A stretch of DNA of 64,000 bases, taken from the NCBI GenBank assembly GCA_947561395.2, contig OX387185.1:35816213-35880212 (forward strand), given 5' to 3'. This document shows, piece by piece, positions 20,635-32,900 of this stretch. Each line of letters opens with the position of its first letter. The first letter of the stretch is position 1. Under the pieces are notes generated by a model, which searched no databases, was not told where the DNA came from, and worked only from the letters and a program-made list of their open reading frames with translations. The DNA is from Buxus sempervirens (Eukaryota; Streptophyta; Magnoliopsida; Buxales; Buxaceae). The position numbers were made by a program, and so were the translations under genes.

Positions 20635-23600
20635 TTGGAGTTTTTTTTTGGAAGCCGCGTCAGTTTGCCGAACTAACGCTGCTTCAAAGGTAAGGGGAGT
20701 TTCCTCCCAATTGTTCAGTACAAAATTTTGGGGAGCAGGGGAAATAGGGAAAGCCTGCTCCTTAAGCCCAGCATCCGATGCCATCATCACCGGGTGGGTA
20801 CTACCCTTTTCTACTACGGGGTCCAATCCAGAAATGACCTTGTCTGGAACCTTTACTGCGGCCCAATCAATGAATGGCAGTTCCATGTCTGCCCCTGTTT
20901 TTTCGCCCTCAGTCATGGCGAAGAATGCACCAACATCTTCAGAAAAGTCCACCTGCTGCTCGGGCTGTGGTCCAGGCCCATCCACTGCTCCCAGTAATGG
21001 AGATGGGTTATAGGGTTGTAGGGCCGAAACAACAGGCTTCTGAAATGGGTTGACATTTCGGTAAGGAGGCTTGGATTGGTCTATGGGAGGAGAAATTTGG
21101 ATTATGTAGGAGGGTTTAGGGAAACTTTCCCTTAAATGAGGGAGTTTTCCTTTGCTTCTGCTCTCCCCTTCTTCGTGCTTCATTCTTCTCCAGCCTCTGG
21201 GCTTGAAGCCCAACCCTACCTTTGGGACCAGTTTCTTAGCCGTGATTGGCTCCACCATCCCCTGCAGATTGATCCCCAGGCCTTTCCCTGGGTGAAAGTG
21301 GTATTTCTCCATCACTTTCTTGACCATCTTTTCTGCAGTGGTCCCCTTTTCCTTCTTTTTCTCACACCCCCCAGGTATGTAATTTACCGCCTCAAATTGG
21401 AATGAGTGGAATGCAATCTTGTCAACAGTCAAGTCCACATTGATTAATGGTACATCAGGTGACACGATGGGCGGCACCAAGTTTTCAGCTAGGACTGTTA
21501 TCACCCTTTGCCCTCTTATGTACTTCACCCTCTGGTGGAGCGTGGATGGTATTGCCCTAGCCGAATGTATCCATGGCCTTCCTAGGAGCAGATTGAAGGC
21601 TGCGGGGTATATCCATCACTTCAAATGTGATGTTAAAGATATTCGGCCCAATTGTGACCGGCAGTTCAATCTCCCCTAGGGAGTGGGTCTTGGAGCTATC
21701 AAAAGCCCTCACTATCCGCCCATTCCGTTTGATCCTTGACTGGTCCAGGCCCAGCTTGGTAAAAGTGATTAACGGGCAAACGTTTAACGCTGACCCGTTG
21801 TCAATTAAAACCCGTGCAACCATGCAGCCCTTACAAAGCACAGTGATGTGCAAAGGGTCCACATGATAACACCCACCTGGGCTGATCTCACCCTCTGAGA
21901 AACTTATCACATTATGTGACAAGATTTGACCAACCATTTTGCCAAGCTGGTCTAGATCGATGGTCTGGGATACATGTGCACTCTGTAGCACCCTTAACAA
22001 TGCATCCCTGTGCTTTTCAGAATTCAGCAAGAGGCCCAGTATTGAAATCTTGGCCGGGACCTTGTTTAGTTGATCCACAAGATTGAATTCACTCTTCTTT
22101 ATTATTTTTATGAGGTCGGCTTCCTCATTTTCTGCACCCTGGGGGGTGTCTTCTCCCACTTTAATTTTTCCTTTTTGTTTTCTTTTTTCTTCATTTTCTT
22201 TTTTTTCTTTCTCCACTTCTGTCTCTTTTTCTTTCTCTTCACCCCCTGCACATCTCCCCGACCTCGTCATGAGGTTCACCTCCTCCTGGTTCTGGTTCCT
22301 GACCATTGGAACCGTAGCCGTGATTCCCTCGCTGTAGTTCCATGGTACAGCGGCCTCTGAATAGGCTAATTTAGGGATGTCAACCACTAGTGGCTGGAGT
22401 TTGGACCAGGATGTATGGGCCGGTTTAGGGATAGTTTGGGCTGGCTGCACATTTACAACCAGGGGTTGAAGTTTGGATTTGGTGGGGACAGAAGAAGTGA
22501 TGGAAGCAGTGGTGGGGTCAAGATTAATGACCAGTGGAGCCTTAGACGGCTTGGATGGGGAATAAGTGGGTGGACTGCAATTGAAGACCAATGGAGGCCT
22601 TGCAGTATTCATCTGGGCCATGAGTGAAGAGACCCGGTTTAGAGAGGAACTTATGTCCTCAGCAGCAAGATTACTATTTTTTTGGGAGACCATGTTGATC
22701 TCCTCTTCTTCCTCTTCTGGGAAAAATCGGACCTGGACTGTAGTCCCCACAGGTGCTATAAGTTGAGATGGGTCAAAGGCCCTTCTCGTGGTGGATATGG
22801 CAGTGATGGAGTTGGATGGGCCTGCCCCATTGTGGTAAGGCAGAGGGTTCTGCCCAATATCATTCCCAGACGGGGCCGGTGCAGCAGTGTTGAACACCAA
22901 GGCCTTCTGGTCCAACAAATCCTGAACTGCATGCTTCAATACCCAGCAGTTATCAGTAGAATGCCCCGGTGCACCCATGTGGAAATCACAGGTGACCGAT
23001 GTGTCAAAATTTCTCCCCCTGGTGGCATTCGGGTTGGGCTCCTTCAGAGTCAAGTATTCACCCTTTAGCAGGGTTGGCAATAGTTGGGAAAGAGATATGG
23101 GTAGAGGGGTGAAAACCCGGTTCTTTCTTGCTGCGAACCAGGCATCCCGCTCCTCCTTAGAAAAAGTCCTCCTTGTGTTAGCTGGCACAGAGGGAGGGAA
23201 GTTGACATTCAACGGGGGCTGGTACGACTGCTGGGCCTGTTGGGGTGCAGAGATGTTGACGAGCAGTGGCTTCTTGGCCGGAGGAGCCTGGACTAGGTTC
23301 ACCTCCCCTTCTTTTCGGGCCCCTGTCTTCTTGAACCCCGTTCCCTTCTTTTGGGCCATGGAGGCCGAGGAATCAGACTGCCCAGTCAGAGTAGAGTAGT
23401 CTATCAGTCTTCCTGACCTGACCCCTTCCTCGATCCGGTCCGCCACTTGTACCAAGGCAGCAAAGTTGGTGGTGATCTGACCCACCAGATGGTTGTAAAA
23501 GGGCTGCCCCAGTGTGCCCATAAATGTGGAGATCATCTCCGGCTCTTGCATAGGTGGCCTGACCTGGGAGGCGGCCTCTCTCCATCTCTTGGCGTACTGC

Positions 23601-24322
23601 CGTACCGGTTCATCTTTCCCCTTGGTCATCCTCATCATGTCGTACCGGTTTGGCACAATCTCCGAGTTGAACTTGTATTGGTCCAGGAAAGCGTCGGCTA
23701 GGTCCTTCCACCTCCTGATCCTTCCATGGTCCACTGTAGCGAACCACCGAAGGGCTGACCCGGTCAGACTCCTCTGGAAGAGCTGGATTAGTATGCCATC
23801 ATCCCGGCCAAACTGGCACAGGGCCCCGCAGTATAGTTTCAGATGACTTAATGGGCAGCCCGTGCCATCAAACTTGTTGAAGTCTGGGCACCTGAATTTA
23901 GCCGGTAGACAGACGTCCGGGTACATGCACAGGTCCTCGAAGGTGGTGCCTGCATGGCTGCCTCCCCCCTTCACTTCCTTCAGCTCTGCCTGGATCCTCT
24001 CTATCCTGAGCAGCATCTTCTTTTCCATCTCATCTCGGGCCTTTTCTTTCTCCAGCTCTTTCTCAGACTCTACTGTATTTTCCCTGATCAGAATGGGCTC
24101 AGGGACTGGTTCAGAAATGGGCTCAGGCATGGGCTGAGCCGGAGGCGGAACATAGGCCTGAGGTGGCGGTGCCTGATGGGAAGTAGATGCCTGGTTCGGG
24201 GCTTGGGCCTGAGCCGCCAGTAGGTCCCCCAGCATCTTGGCCAGACCGGCCACTTGCTCCTGCAGTTGAGTAAAGTCCTGAGCAGGGACGGTAGCTTGGG
24301 CTTGGTTCTCTTCAGTATTCAT
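20635..24322 (-). CDS. gag-pro: gag-pro of element B, single frameshift in protease
   Basis: Start ATG at 24322, conserved in E. Gag: Pro-rich linker (50-80), Glu/Lys coiled coil (82-118), retrotransposon gag core (about 145-305), and a CHHC knuckle C445-H448-H454-C459. A low-complexity linker rich in Glu/Lys follows (690-735), then the protease with D841-N-G-S. A run of four G's on the plus strand (21604-21607) is three in A, a one-base insertion that breaks the protease just before its LLLGRPW motif. The downstream part, including a G-patch-like segment (PGKGLG, LQG), continues in the shifted frame to the stop next to the A9 run. Apart from this single base the gene is open. Confidence 0.93.
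20641..20649 (-). other. A9 run at the gag-pro/pol frame change (candidate -1 slippage site)
   Basis: In the sense direction the sequence reads TCC AAA AAA AAA CTC CAA TAG: the gag-pro frame stops just after the run, and a -1 shift enters pol. E has the same nine A's (54205-54213) followed by a stop; A has ten (30387-30396), which fuses the frames. A AAA AAA is a classic -1 slippery heptamer. Transcriptional slippage or the pro-pol intron known in Ogre elements are alternatives. Confidence 0.55.
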
Positions 24323-24403
24323 TGTTCTGGCTTTGGATCTGGTCACGGGAGCAATGATTGCAAATAAGTGTAAATGTATCTGACATAAGAAAAACCAAGA
24401 CAC

Positions 24404-24589
24404 AAGTCAGCTTCCATTTAACTTGAAACACACCCCTATAAATGTAGATAGATAGGTCAGGTGAACACCAGTCCAAAAATTTTTTGTTTTTGTTTTTTTT
24501 TTTGTTTTTTTTTGTTTTTTTTTTGTTGTTTTGATTTTGTGTTGGAATATTCTAGGGCTTACAAGGGTCCCAAAAAATTTTTTTTATTT
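24404..24589 (-). other. Gag-proximal leader of B
   Basis: Between gag and the tandem array, with a T-rich tract at 24490-24530. A and E show a TTTTTCTT...CAG|GTAC acceptor-like site at this place, which B lacks in perfect form. No gene seen. Confidence 0.4.
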
Positions 24590-25850
24590 GATTGATAAAA
24601 ATAACCAACCAAGGTTTTCATGGAATATTCTAGGGCTTCCAAGTATCCCACAAATGTTTTGATTTGATTGATAAAAATAACCAACCAAAGGTGTCTTGGA
24701 ATATTCTAGGTCTTCCAAGTATCCCACAAATGTTTTGATTTGATTGATAAAAATAACCAACCAAAGGTGTCTTGGAATATTCTAGGTCTTCCAAGTATCC
24801 CACAAATGTTTTGATTTGATTGATAAAAATAACCAACCAAAGGTGTCTTGGAATATTTTAGGTCTTCCAAGTATCCCACAAATGTTTTGATTTGATTGAT
24901 AAAAATAACCAACCAAAGGTGTCTTGGAATATTCTAGGTCTTCCAAGTATCCCACAAATGTTTTGATTTGATTGATAAAAATAACCAACCAAAGGTGTCT
25001 TGGAATATTCTAGGGCTTCCAAGTATCCCACAAATGTTTTGATTTGATTGATAAAAATAACCAACCAAAGGTGTCTTGGAATATTCTAGGTCTTCCAAGT
25101 ATCCCACAAATGTTTTGATTTGATTGATAAAAATAACCAACCAAAGGTGTCTTGGAATATTCTAGGGCTTCCAAGTATCCCACAAATGTTTTGATTTGAT
25201 TGATAAAAATAACCAACCAAAGGTGTCTTGGAATATTTTAGGTCTTCCAAGTATCCCACAAATGTTTTGATTTGATTGATAAAAATAACCAACCAAAGGT
25301 TTTCATGGAATATTCTAGGGCTTCCAAGTGTCCCACTTTTTTTTTGATTTGATTGATAAAAGTAACCAACCAAGGTTTTCATTTTTTTTTTTGATTTGAT
25401 TGATAAAAATAACCAACCAAGGTTTTCATGGAATATTCTAGGGCTTCCAAGTGTCCCACTTTGTTTTGATTTGATTGATAAAAATAACCAACCAAGGTTT
25501 TCATTTGTTTTTTTGATTTGATTGATAAAAATAAACAACCAAGGTTTTCATTTTTTTTTTTGATTTGATTGATAAAAATAACCAACCAAGGTTTTCATGA
25601 AATATTCTAGGGCTTCCAAGTGTCCCACTTTTTTTTGACTTGATTGATAAAAATAACCAACCAAGGTTTTCATTTTTTTTTGATTTGATTGATAAAAAAT
25701 AACCAACCAAGGTTTTCATTTTTTTTTTTTGATTTGATTGATAAAAATAACCAACCAAGGTTTTCATGGAATATTCTAGGGCTTCCAAGTGTCCCACTTT
25801 CTTTTGATTTGATTGATAAAAATAACCAACCAAGGTTTTCATCATTTTTT
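24590..25850 (-). repeat. Tandem array of 76-bp and shorter derived units upstream of gag (B)
   Basis: About nine regular 76-bp units (24620-25310) contain ATTTGATTGATAAAAATAAC and GGAATATTCTAGG, followed to 25850 by irregular short units with T-runs. Because 76 is not a multiple of three, overlapping 68-codon frames appear at each unit; they are artefacts. The unit is homologous to the edge units of A's array. Confidence 0.92.
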
Positions 25851-25869
25851 TTATTTGAAATCTGATGCA

Positions 25870-27660
25870 TTTTAGAAGATTTTCAAGTTCTAAAGCTTGA
25901 TTGACACATGTTTGAGATGAGTTGGTGTCAAAAAATATGACACCTTGGTTTCCTCTTTGATTTTCAAACTTAGGTTAAATCCTGAAAGAATACTTTATTT
26001 TATTCTTTTTGTTTTTTTTTTGTATTCTCTTTTTTGATTTTGTATTTTTGGGAACATTTCTTATGTTCTTTTCGGGGTGCCTAAGGATTATCCACAGTGT
26101 TTTAGGCATTTTATTTTGAAAATTTGGGCTGAAAAGCCAATTTGTGCATTTTTGAATGTATCCGGTATAATATACCGAATAAGAATATGCCTTATTGTAT
26201 CCGGTCGACCTAACCGGATATCCGCATATGTCTTTGTATCCGGAAATATGTACCGGATATGATTAGAGCTGTTATTAACCGGCCTGAGTTGCCGGTTATT
26301 GCCGAAATGGCCCTTTTTGACTCATTTTTTTCACCAGATTTGATTTTTTTCATTCCCAATTGATGTTCACCTTAATTTGACCTTCAAAACTTGCCCCAAA
26401 TTGGGCTTGGACATTATATTTGCAAAATCCCTCAAATTCATGAAAAGAACATGGTTTTACCTTGCCACCTTGTATTACCTTCATTTAATATGGTATTCAC
26501 ATTATACCTTGGCCTGTAAAACATGCAAACGGCCTTCCCACATTTACACCCAATTTCCCCAAACGCAATTGTGTGCTTTTAGCTGAAAACGTGTTTCTCC
26601 ACCTTCAAGCGTATGGTTTTTGGGTTTTGGCTTAATTGGCAACTTAGAACTCAAGTCTAGTGATGCCCGGAATCGAATCACAGATCCCATTGTCATCACA
26701 TCATTGACTCAAATTCTAAGGTAAATGTTTTCACTTTCGCTTTCCGAAGTCACGACCTCGGTGCGCCAAGCTACACACATTCATGGTTCAACTTCCTAAT
26801 AGGTAAAGGGTAGGCTGTGCAAATTGTTTCAAGTGCTCAAGTGCAATTTTAAATTGTGGTAACATTCACAACGTCCCAGCCCCTTGCCACTCTTTTTCGT
26901 AGCCATGCATTCAATTTCAAGCCAAGGTACTAATGACAAAGATAATGAAGCTAAATACAAGCAAGCAAGCACCAAAGTAACCAAATATGCACAAAAAATA
27001 TTACATGCCCAAAAAGTGGTATACAAAACATGTTATTTGTACAAACAACAATTAAATCATGTAAGCATGCTTGAAACCCAAAAGCATTCCTATAATTCCA
27101 GATTTCATGCTCTTTTTCATGCTCAAAGTGTACCATTTACCCCAAATTGAAGCCTAAAATTTTAGCACTTACTTGGCATGATACAAGAAAGGTTTTGATG
27201 GTAAAAACATGCTTGAAAACCCCCCAAATATACACTGAAATTTCCAGAATTTTCATGCTCAAAAGTGCTTCCCTTATACCCCCAAATTAATGCCTAAAAA
27301 TTTAGCAACTACTTGACATGATACAAAAGTGTTTTAATGAGGGAAAACATGCTTGAAAACCATCCTAATGGCTACTGTATTTACAGATTTTTGCTCATTA
27401 TTTTTGTGTTCGAAACATGGCACTAAAACCTCCTAAAACAAGGTACAAAAAAAACAAGTAGACATGCACAACAAAGTAAGGCCCTAAACATGATCCTTAG
27501 CATATCCAAGCATGCACACATGCCTTTATCAATGTAAAATTTAAAAGCATCTCAATCAGATTTAGAATACACCAATATACACCAATAAAGTAAACAAAAT
27601 AGCAAGCATTCAAAAGTGATGAAAAAGCATGAATATACACAAATAGGCTTAAATCCACAA
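25870..27660 (-). other. Untranslated leader of element B
   Basis: Reverse-orientation homologue of 1234-3103. No conserved coding frame. The dyad cassette at 26159-26298 is its only structured part. Confidence 0.7.
26159..26298. promoter_or_regulatory. Four-dyad cassette in leader of B
   Basis: 23-bp dyads start at 26159, 26198, 26237 and 26276, exactly 39 bp apart. The last (TAACCGG...CCGGTTA) is a perfect palindrome although its outer bases differ from the TATCCGG consensus in both arms. It corresponds to unit 1 of A's leader. Confidence 0.88.
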
Positions 27661-27679
27661 GTCCCCAGCAGAGTCGCCA
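27661..27679 (-). other. Primer-binding site of element B
   Basis: Reverse complement TGGCGACTCTGCTGGGGAC, two bases inside the 5' LTR boundary at 27682; identical to A's. Confidence 0.88.
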
Positions 27680-27681
27680 GT

Positions 27682-29957
27682 TGTGAGACATGGGGAAAAA
27701 TCACCGGAATGATCATCCCTCCGTCAACACACGGGCTCAACGCAAAAACGGGAGAGTCGCCACCATTCATGATTTTGGGGTGAGAATGGACACCAAAGAG
27801 TTCAAAATAAGCAAAAAGTGAAAAAAGAAGCATTCTAGGATAAAAATAATCCTACTTGAAAATCAAATCCAGAGATGGGTAAGGGGATTAGATTATGAAC
27901 GGGGGAAGGTGTTAGGCACCCCCATTCATCCACACGAAGTGGTTGCCAAGTGTATGTTCATGCTAAAAAGAAAATAAGAAGCTTGCTAAAAATCATGAAA
28001 AAGCCTTGAAAAAGGAACAAGTGTATGATATATTCACATGGAGATCCAAATGGATTTTAGATCTCCTCTTATGTCAATATCACTTCTGGAACATTAAAGA
28101 GGTGGAAATCAAAGCACAAGTTGATCAAAACCAAGTTAAATCAAATCCGGGAATTTTGGTAAAAAGTAAGGTCCTTTGTCTTGAAATCATTCAAATCCAA
28201 TTTCAAATTGATTCAAACCAACTCTATTTGAAAGATTATGATAAATAAGGAACTCATGCAAAATCTCAAGTTAATCCGATAAAAATCCTAGGAGTTATGC
28301 TTCTTTGAAGTTGCTGCTGGGGATTTTTAAAAGTGGTAAGTGGGCAACTTTGGAAAATTGTCTAGAAATATCCACTACATAAAAGCCCACGAAATTTGGT
28401 GTGATTGAAGTTTGTATGGCCATCTTTCCATAGAAACTAGCCTTATACAAAAATCCCTTCGGATGTGCCTTGGGTGGTCTCCCGAACAGGCCCCGAAGAT
28501 CACAGATTTACCCAGAAAAGTACAAATGAACAGTTTTAAGTAAATCGGCTACCAATAATTCAAATGGAATCCAAAAATTATGAAACCAACTGGATTTGAA
28601 AATAGACTCATAAAGGAGTACTCAGAAACAAAAATCACTCGAATCGGACTTAAAACGAACACATGGCGGTCCGTCGAAGTGACAAGTTCTGTACTTGAAC
28701 CTGAACTGTCCACTTAAATTCGACAGAGAGGTGTCAAAAATCCGCTAGATAGAAATTTGTGAAATTTGGTGGACATGAACTAGACAGCGTCACCTTTCCC
28801 ATGGTTCTGGAATCGCCCCAAAATTCATCCGGATGATGAAGTTACGGACGTCCGAAGTAAGGGTACAGGTGCTGTCAAGTTAAGCCACTTTTGAAGAAAA
28901 CCAAATCCGAAAATTGACAAAAAGTGTGTGATTCGTGTGAGATGAATCCAAAACCTTTGAAAAGCATTTTAAAATACTCCAGAATTTGATTGAGGTCATT
29001 TATTTGAGATTTATCACAATAAATGCAATAAACCCCAAATATGAGCCTATTCACCAAAAAGGTGTAATATGTGTGCAAAAGTGAAAAACCAAGCAAGATC
29101 CATACACATGCATATAGATTCAACAAAATAGGTTCTAGCATAGCCTAGGGTTCCGTTCCATTATCGTTTCCCTCTGTTCTCTTTAAGATAATCAAGGGTA
29201 CTTTGAATATGGAACGGTTTACAATCAATCAAAAAGGCCTTATGCTACATAGGTTCTAGCACTAGGGTCAATCCCCAGTCTCGTTTCTCCTAGATCCGCC
29301 TTCACGTTTTACGGCTAGGGGAGTCTTGAGATACTTTGAGCCGGGGAAGGATTTCCACACATACAAACAAGGCTTTACACTACAGAAAGGTAGAAGAAGA
29401 GATCTAGATCTAGGAATGTAAAGACAGAAAATAAAAAGAAAAGTTGAGGCTTACCTGAGTTCTGGAGGCGATTCCACAGCGGTTTTCTTCTTCTCTTGGA
29501 GTTCTTCTTTGCGAGAATTCAAAACAAGAGTTGAGTGCCATTTGCTCAAGGAGGAGGCTCCTATTTATAGGCAAGGGCTAAGGTCATTGGTAGACACAAC
29601 TTAATGTCTAGAACCCCTCCAACCTTAACCCTAAGGTCATTTCCGCGATTTCCCCTCATTTAATGAGGGACATGATGGTAAAAGTGAAAAGCTCTCGGAA
29701 AACCCTAATTTTGAGCAAACTTAAGGTATCCGGTATATCAGACCGGATAACAAAGGGCCTTAAGGTATCCGGTACATGGTACCGGATACACTAAGGCTCA
29801 CATGTATCCGGTATGAGTATCCGAATACGGGAAGGAGTATTTGTATCCGGATTGAGTATCCGGATACAGGTAAAAGTTTATTTTCTTCAAATTCTGTGCT
29901 GGCTTTCCAGGAGATAATGATTTTTGATGATTGTTTGTGCAATTTGGGGTGTCTACA
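27682..29957 (-). repeat. 5' LTR of element B
   Basis: 2276 bp, about 99% identical to 7065-9340, bounded by TGTGAGACA and TGTCTACA on the plus strand. Contains the dyad cassette at 29727-29866 (starts 29727, 29766, 29805, 29844; period 39), TATA complement at 29562-29569, and the CTTCACGTTTTACGG motif near 29300. Confidence 0.95.
29727..29866. promoter_or_regulatory. Four-dyad cassette in 5' LTR of B
   Basis: Same positions within the LTR as in the left copy. The third unit has a changed right arm (CCGAATA), whereas the left LTR changed both arms to CTGG/CCAG. This is one of the few clustered differences between the two LTRs. Confidence 0.88.
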
Positions 29958-29962
29958 CCAGT
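29958..29962. other. Target site duplication of element B, right copy
   Basis: CCAGT, identical to 7060-7064. Element A coding sequence resumes directly after it. Confidence 0.93.
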
Positions 29963-32900
29963 CAAAACCTCCTTACCACAACATCAACCCATTTCAAAAG
30001 CCTTTTGTTTCGACCTTGCAACCCTATAACCCATCTCCAATACTGGGAGCAGTGGATGGGCCTGGGCCACAACCAGAGCAGCGGACAGACTTCTCTGAAG
30101 TGTGGGGGCTTTCTTCGCCATGACTGAAGGCAAAAAAACTGGTAGTGACAACGAGCTACCATTCATTGACTGGGCCATAGTAAAGATTCCGGATGAGGTT
30201 ATATCTGGACTGGGCCTCGTAGCAGAAAAGGGCAGTATCCACCCGGTGATGATGGCATCGGACGCAGGGCTTGAGGAGCAGGCTTTCCCTATTTCCCCTG
30301 CTCCCCAAAATTTTATGTTAAACAATTGGGAGGAAACTCCCCTTACCTTTAAAGCAGCGTTAGTTCAGCAAACTGACGCGGCTTCCAAAAAAAAAACTCC
30401 AATAGTGGATTGCCATTTCCCTGAAGGTTCTAATGGGCCTTCGTCTTCAGGGGAATTATGTTTAGAAGGCTCACAAAAAACCCAAAAAGATTTTTCTATT
30501 TTTTCTAGAAAATTTAAATTTTTCAAAAAGGTCCAAACCACTTATAAACCATATAATCAAACCGAATTGGACCAAGTTGAATATGACTTCGACTTCGAGC
30601 TCGACTTTGACCTCATGGGGATCGAAGAAGAGATTGAGGTCGAAGGAGAAGACGTTCTAAAAGAAATTGAATACCAATTGGAACGTCATGAAAAGGGGGT
30701 CCAACCTAATATTGAGGAGACCATATCCATAAATCTTGGGACCGAAGAGGACCCAAAAATTGTGAAAATCGGGTCATGCTTGTCTAATCTGCAGCAAAAT
30801 GAAATGTCACGGTTCTTGGCAGATTACAAGGATGTGTTTGCTTGGTCGTATTGTGACATGCCGGGGTTGGACACAGACATGGTGGTGCATAAGTTGCCAA
30901 TTTTGCCAGGGGTTAAGCCAATTAAGCAAAAGCTGAGAAGATTAAAGCCGGAATGGACCTTAAAGGTCAAGGACGAAGTGGTCAAACAATTTCAAGCCGG
31001 ATTTTTGGCAGTCTCTACGTACCCTGAGTGGCTCGCAAACATAGTGCCGGTACCAAAGAAGGACGGGAAAGTCAGAATGTGCGTGGACTATAGAGACTTG
31101 AGCAAGGCAAGCCCAAAGGACGATTTTCCGCTTCCACACATTGACATTCTAGTCGATAATACTGTGGTACATAGCTTATTTTCCTTCATGGATGGTTTCT
31201 CGGGGTACAATCAGATCAAGATGGCTAAGGAGGATCACGAGAAAATAGCATTTATCACACCTTGGGGCACATTCCACTATACAGTCATGTCGTTTGGGCT
31301 TAAAAACGCTGGGGCAACATACCAGCGGACCATGACTGCACTATTCCATGACATGATCCACAAGGAGATGGAGGTCTATGTGGACGATATGAATTCCAAA
31401 TCATGCAAAGAGGAGGACCACTTGATCAATCTGAAGAAAGTGTTTGATCGGCTCAGGAAGTACAGTCTATGGCTTAACCCGGCTAAGTGCGTCTTTGGGG
31501 CTACATCAGGTAAGTTGCTGGGGTTTATAGTGAGCCGAAGAGGAATTGAAATTGACCAGGCTAAAGCCAAGGCCATAATCGAAATGCCAGCACCCAGAAC
31601 CGAGAAGGAGGTCAGGGGCTTTCTTGGAAGAATTCAGTACATAAGCCGGTTCATAGCGCAGCTCACGGCTATCTGTGAACCAATTTTCAAGCTTCTGAGG
31701 AAGGATAACCCGACGGTCTGGAATGAGGATTACCAGTAGGCCTTTGACACAATCAAGGAGTATCTACTTAACCCACCTGTGCTAGTGCCACCAACCCCAG
31801 GAAGACCACTGATCATGTACTTGTCAGTGTTGGAAACATCGATGGGATGCGTGTTGGGGCAGCATGATGAAACGGGTAGAAAAGAAAGGGCCATTTACTA
31901 TCTGAGTAAAAAATTCACGGAATATGAAGCTAAGTATTCATCATTGGAGAAGACTTGCTGTGCTCTAGTGTGGGCAACTCATAGGCTAAGGCATTACTTC
32001 CTTAGTCACTCCACACTATTGAAATCCCGGATGGACCCACTGAAATATTTATTTGAGAAACCGGCACTAACTGGCAGGACGGCAAAGTGGCAGCTGCTAC
32101 TGTCCGAGTTTGACCTCACATACATCACCCAGAAGGTGATCAAGGCTCAAGCCATAGCTGATCACCTAGCTGCACATCCTCTGCCAGAATATCAACCCTT
32201 GAAGACCAACTTTCCCGATGAGGCAATTATGTACACTAAAGAGGAGGAAAGTGAGAGTTCTTGGCAGATGTTCTTTGATGGGGCCGCCAACATGAATGGG
32301 AATGGAATAGGAGCAGTCTTGGTTAAACCAGATGGTTCACACATCCCGATTGCAATAAAGCTGAGATTCCAGTGCACCAATAACATAGCAGAATATGAAG
32401 CATGCATAATTGGATTGCAAGCAGCCATGGACCATGGAGTAGAGGAACTTGACGTATACGGGGATTCGAGTCTTATCATCTTCCAAACAACTGGTGAGTG
32501 CAAAACCAAGGATCACAAATTGATCCCCTATCACCAGTATTTGGAAGAAATAAGCACAAATTTTACTCGAATTTCCTTCAACTATATGCCAAGGGCCAAG
32601 AATCAGTTTGCGGATGCTCTAGCAACATTGGCTTCAATGGTCAGCATACCAGAAGGAGTAGACATCAGACCGCTGGAAATTGAGGTTAGAGATGAACCGG
32701 CTTACTGTCTCGTTCTAGAGGAAGCACCAGAAGAAGAAGCACCGTGGTTTCAAGATATCAAAAATTTCTTGAACAATCGAAGTCTGCCAGAAAATGCCAC
32801 TGCTACTGAAAAAAGGACAATACAGAGATTGGCTGGTAAATTTCTGCTAAGTGGTGGACATGTGTACAAGAGGTCACATAACGACATTCTGCTCAGATGT

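Larger units (their letters stand above)
7065..29957 (-). mobile_element. Element B: near-intact Tat-lineage Ty3/gypsy element, 22.9 kb
   Basis: Complete minus-strand element: both LTRs (2276 bp each), CCAGT target duplication, PBS, leader, gag-pro, pol, two antisense genes and PPT. By eye I count about twenty substitutions between the LTRs (near 0.9%), so it is young; at an assumed 1.3e-8 substitutions per site per year this is a few hundred thousand years. Only two clear coding lesions are visible: one extra base in the protease and one missing base in antisense gene 1. At almost 23 kb it matches the large size known for Ogre-type elements. Confidence 0.93.

Noticed and set aside
24630..25870. 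Many overlapping 60-150 codon frames on the minus strand
   Set aside because: They repeat once per tandem unit and carry the same peptide in shifting frames; the product of a stop-poor repeat, not genes.
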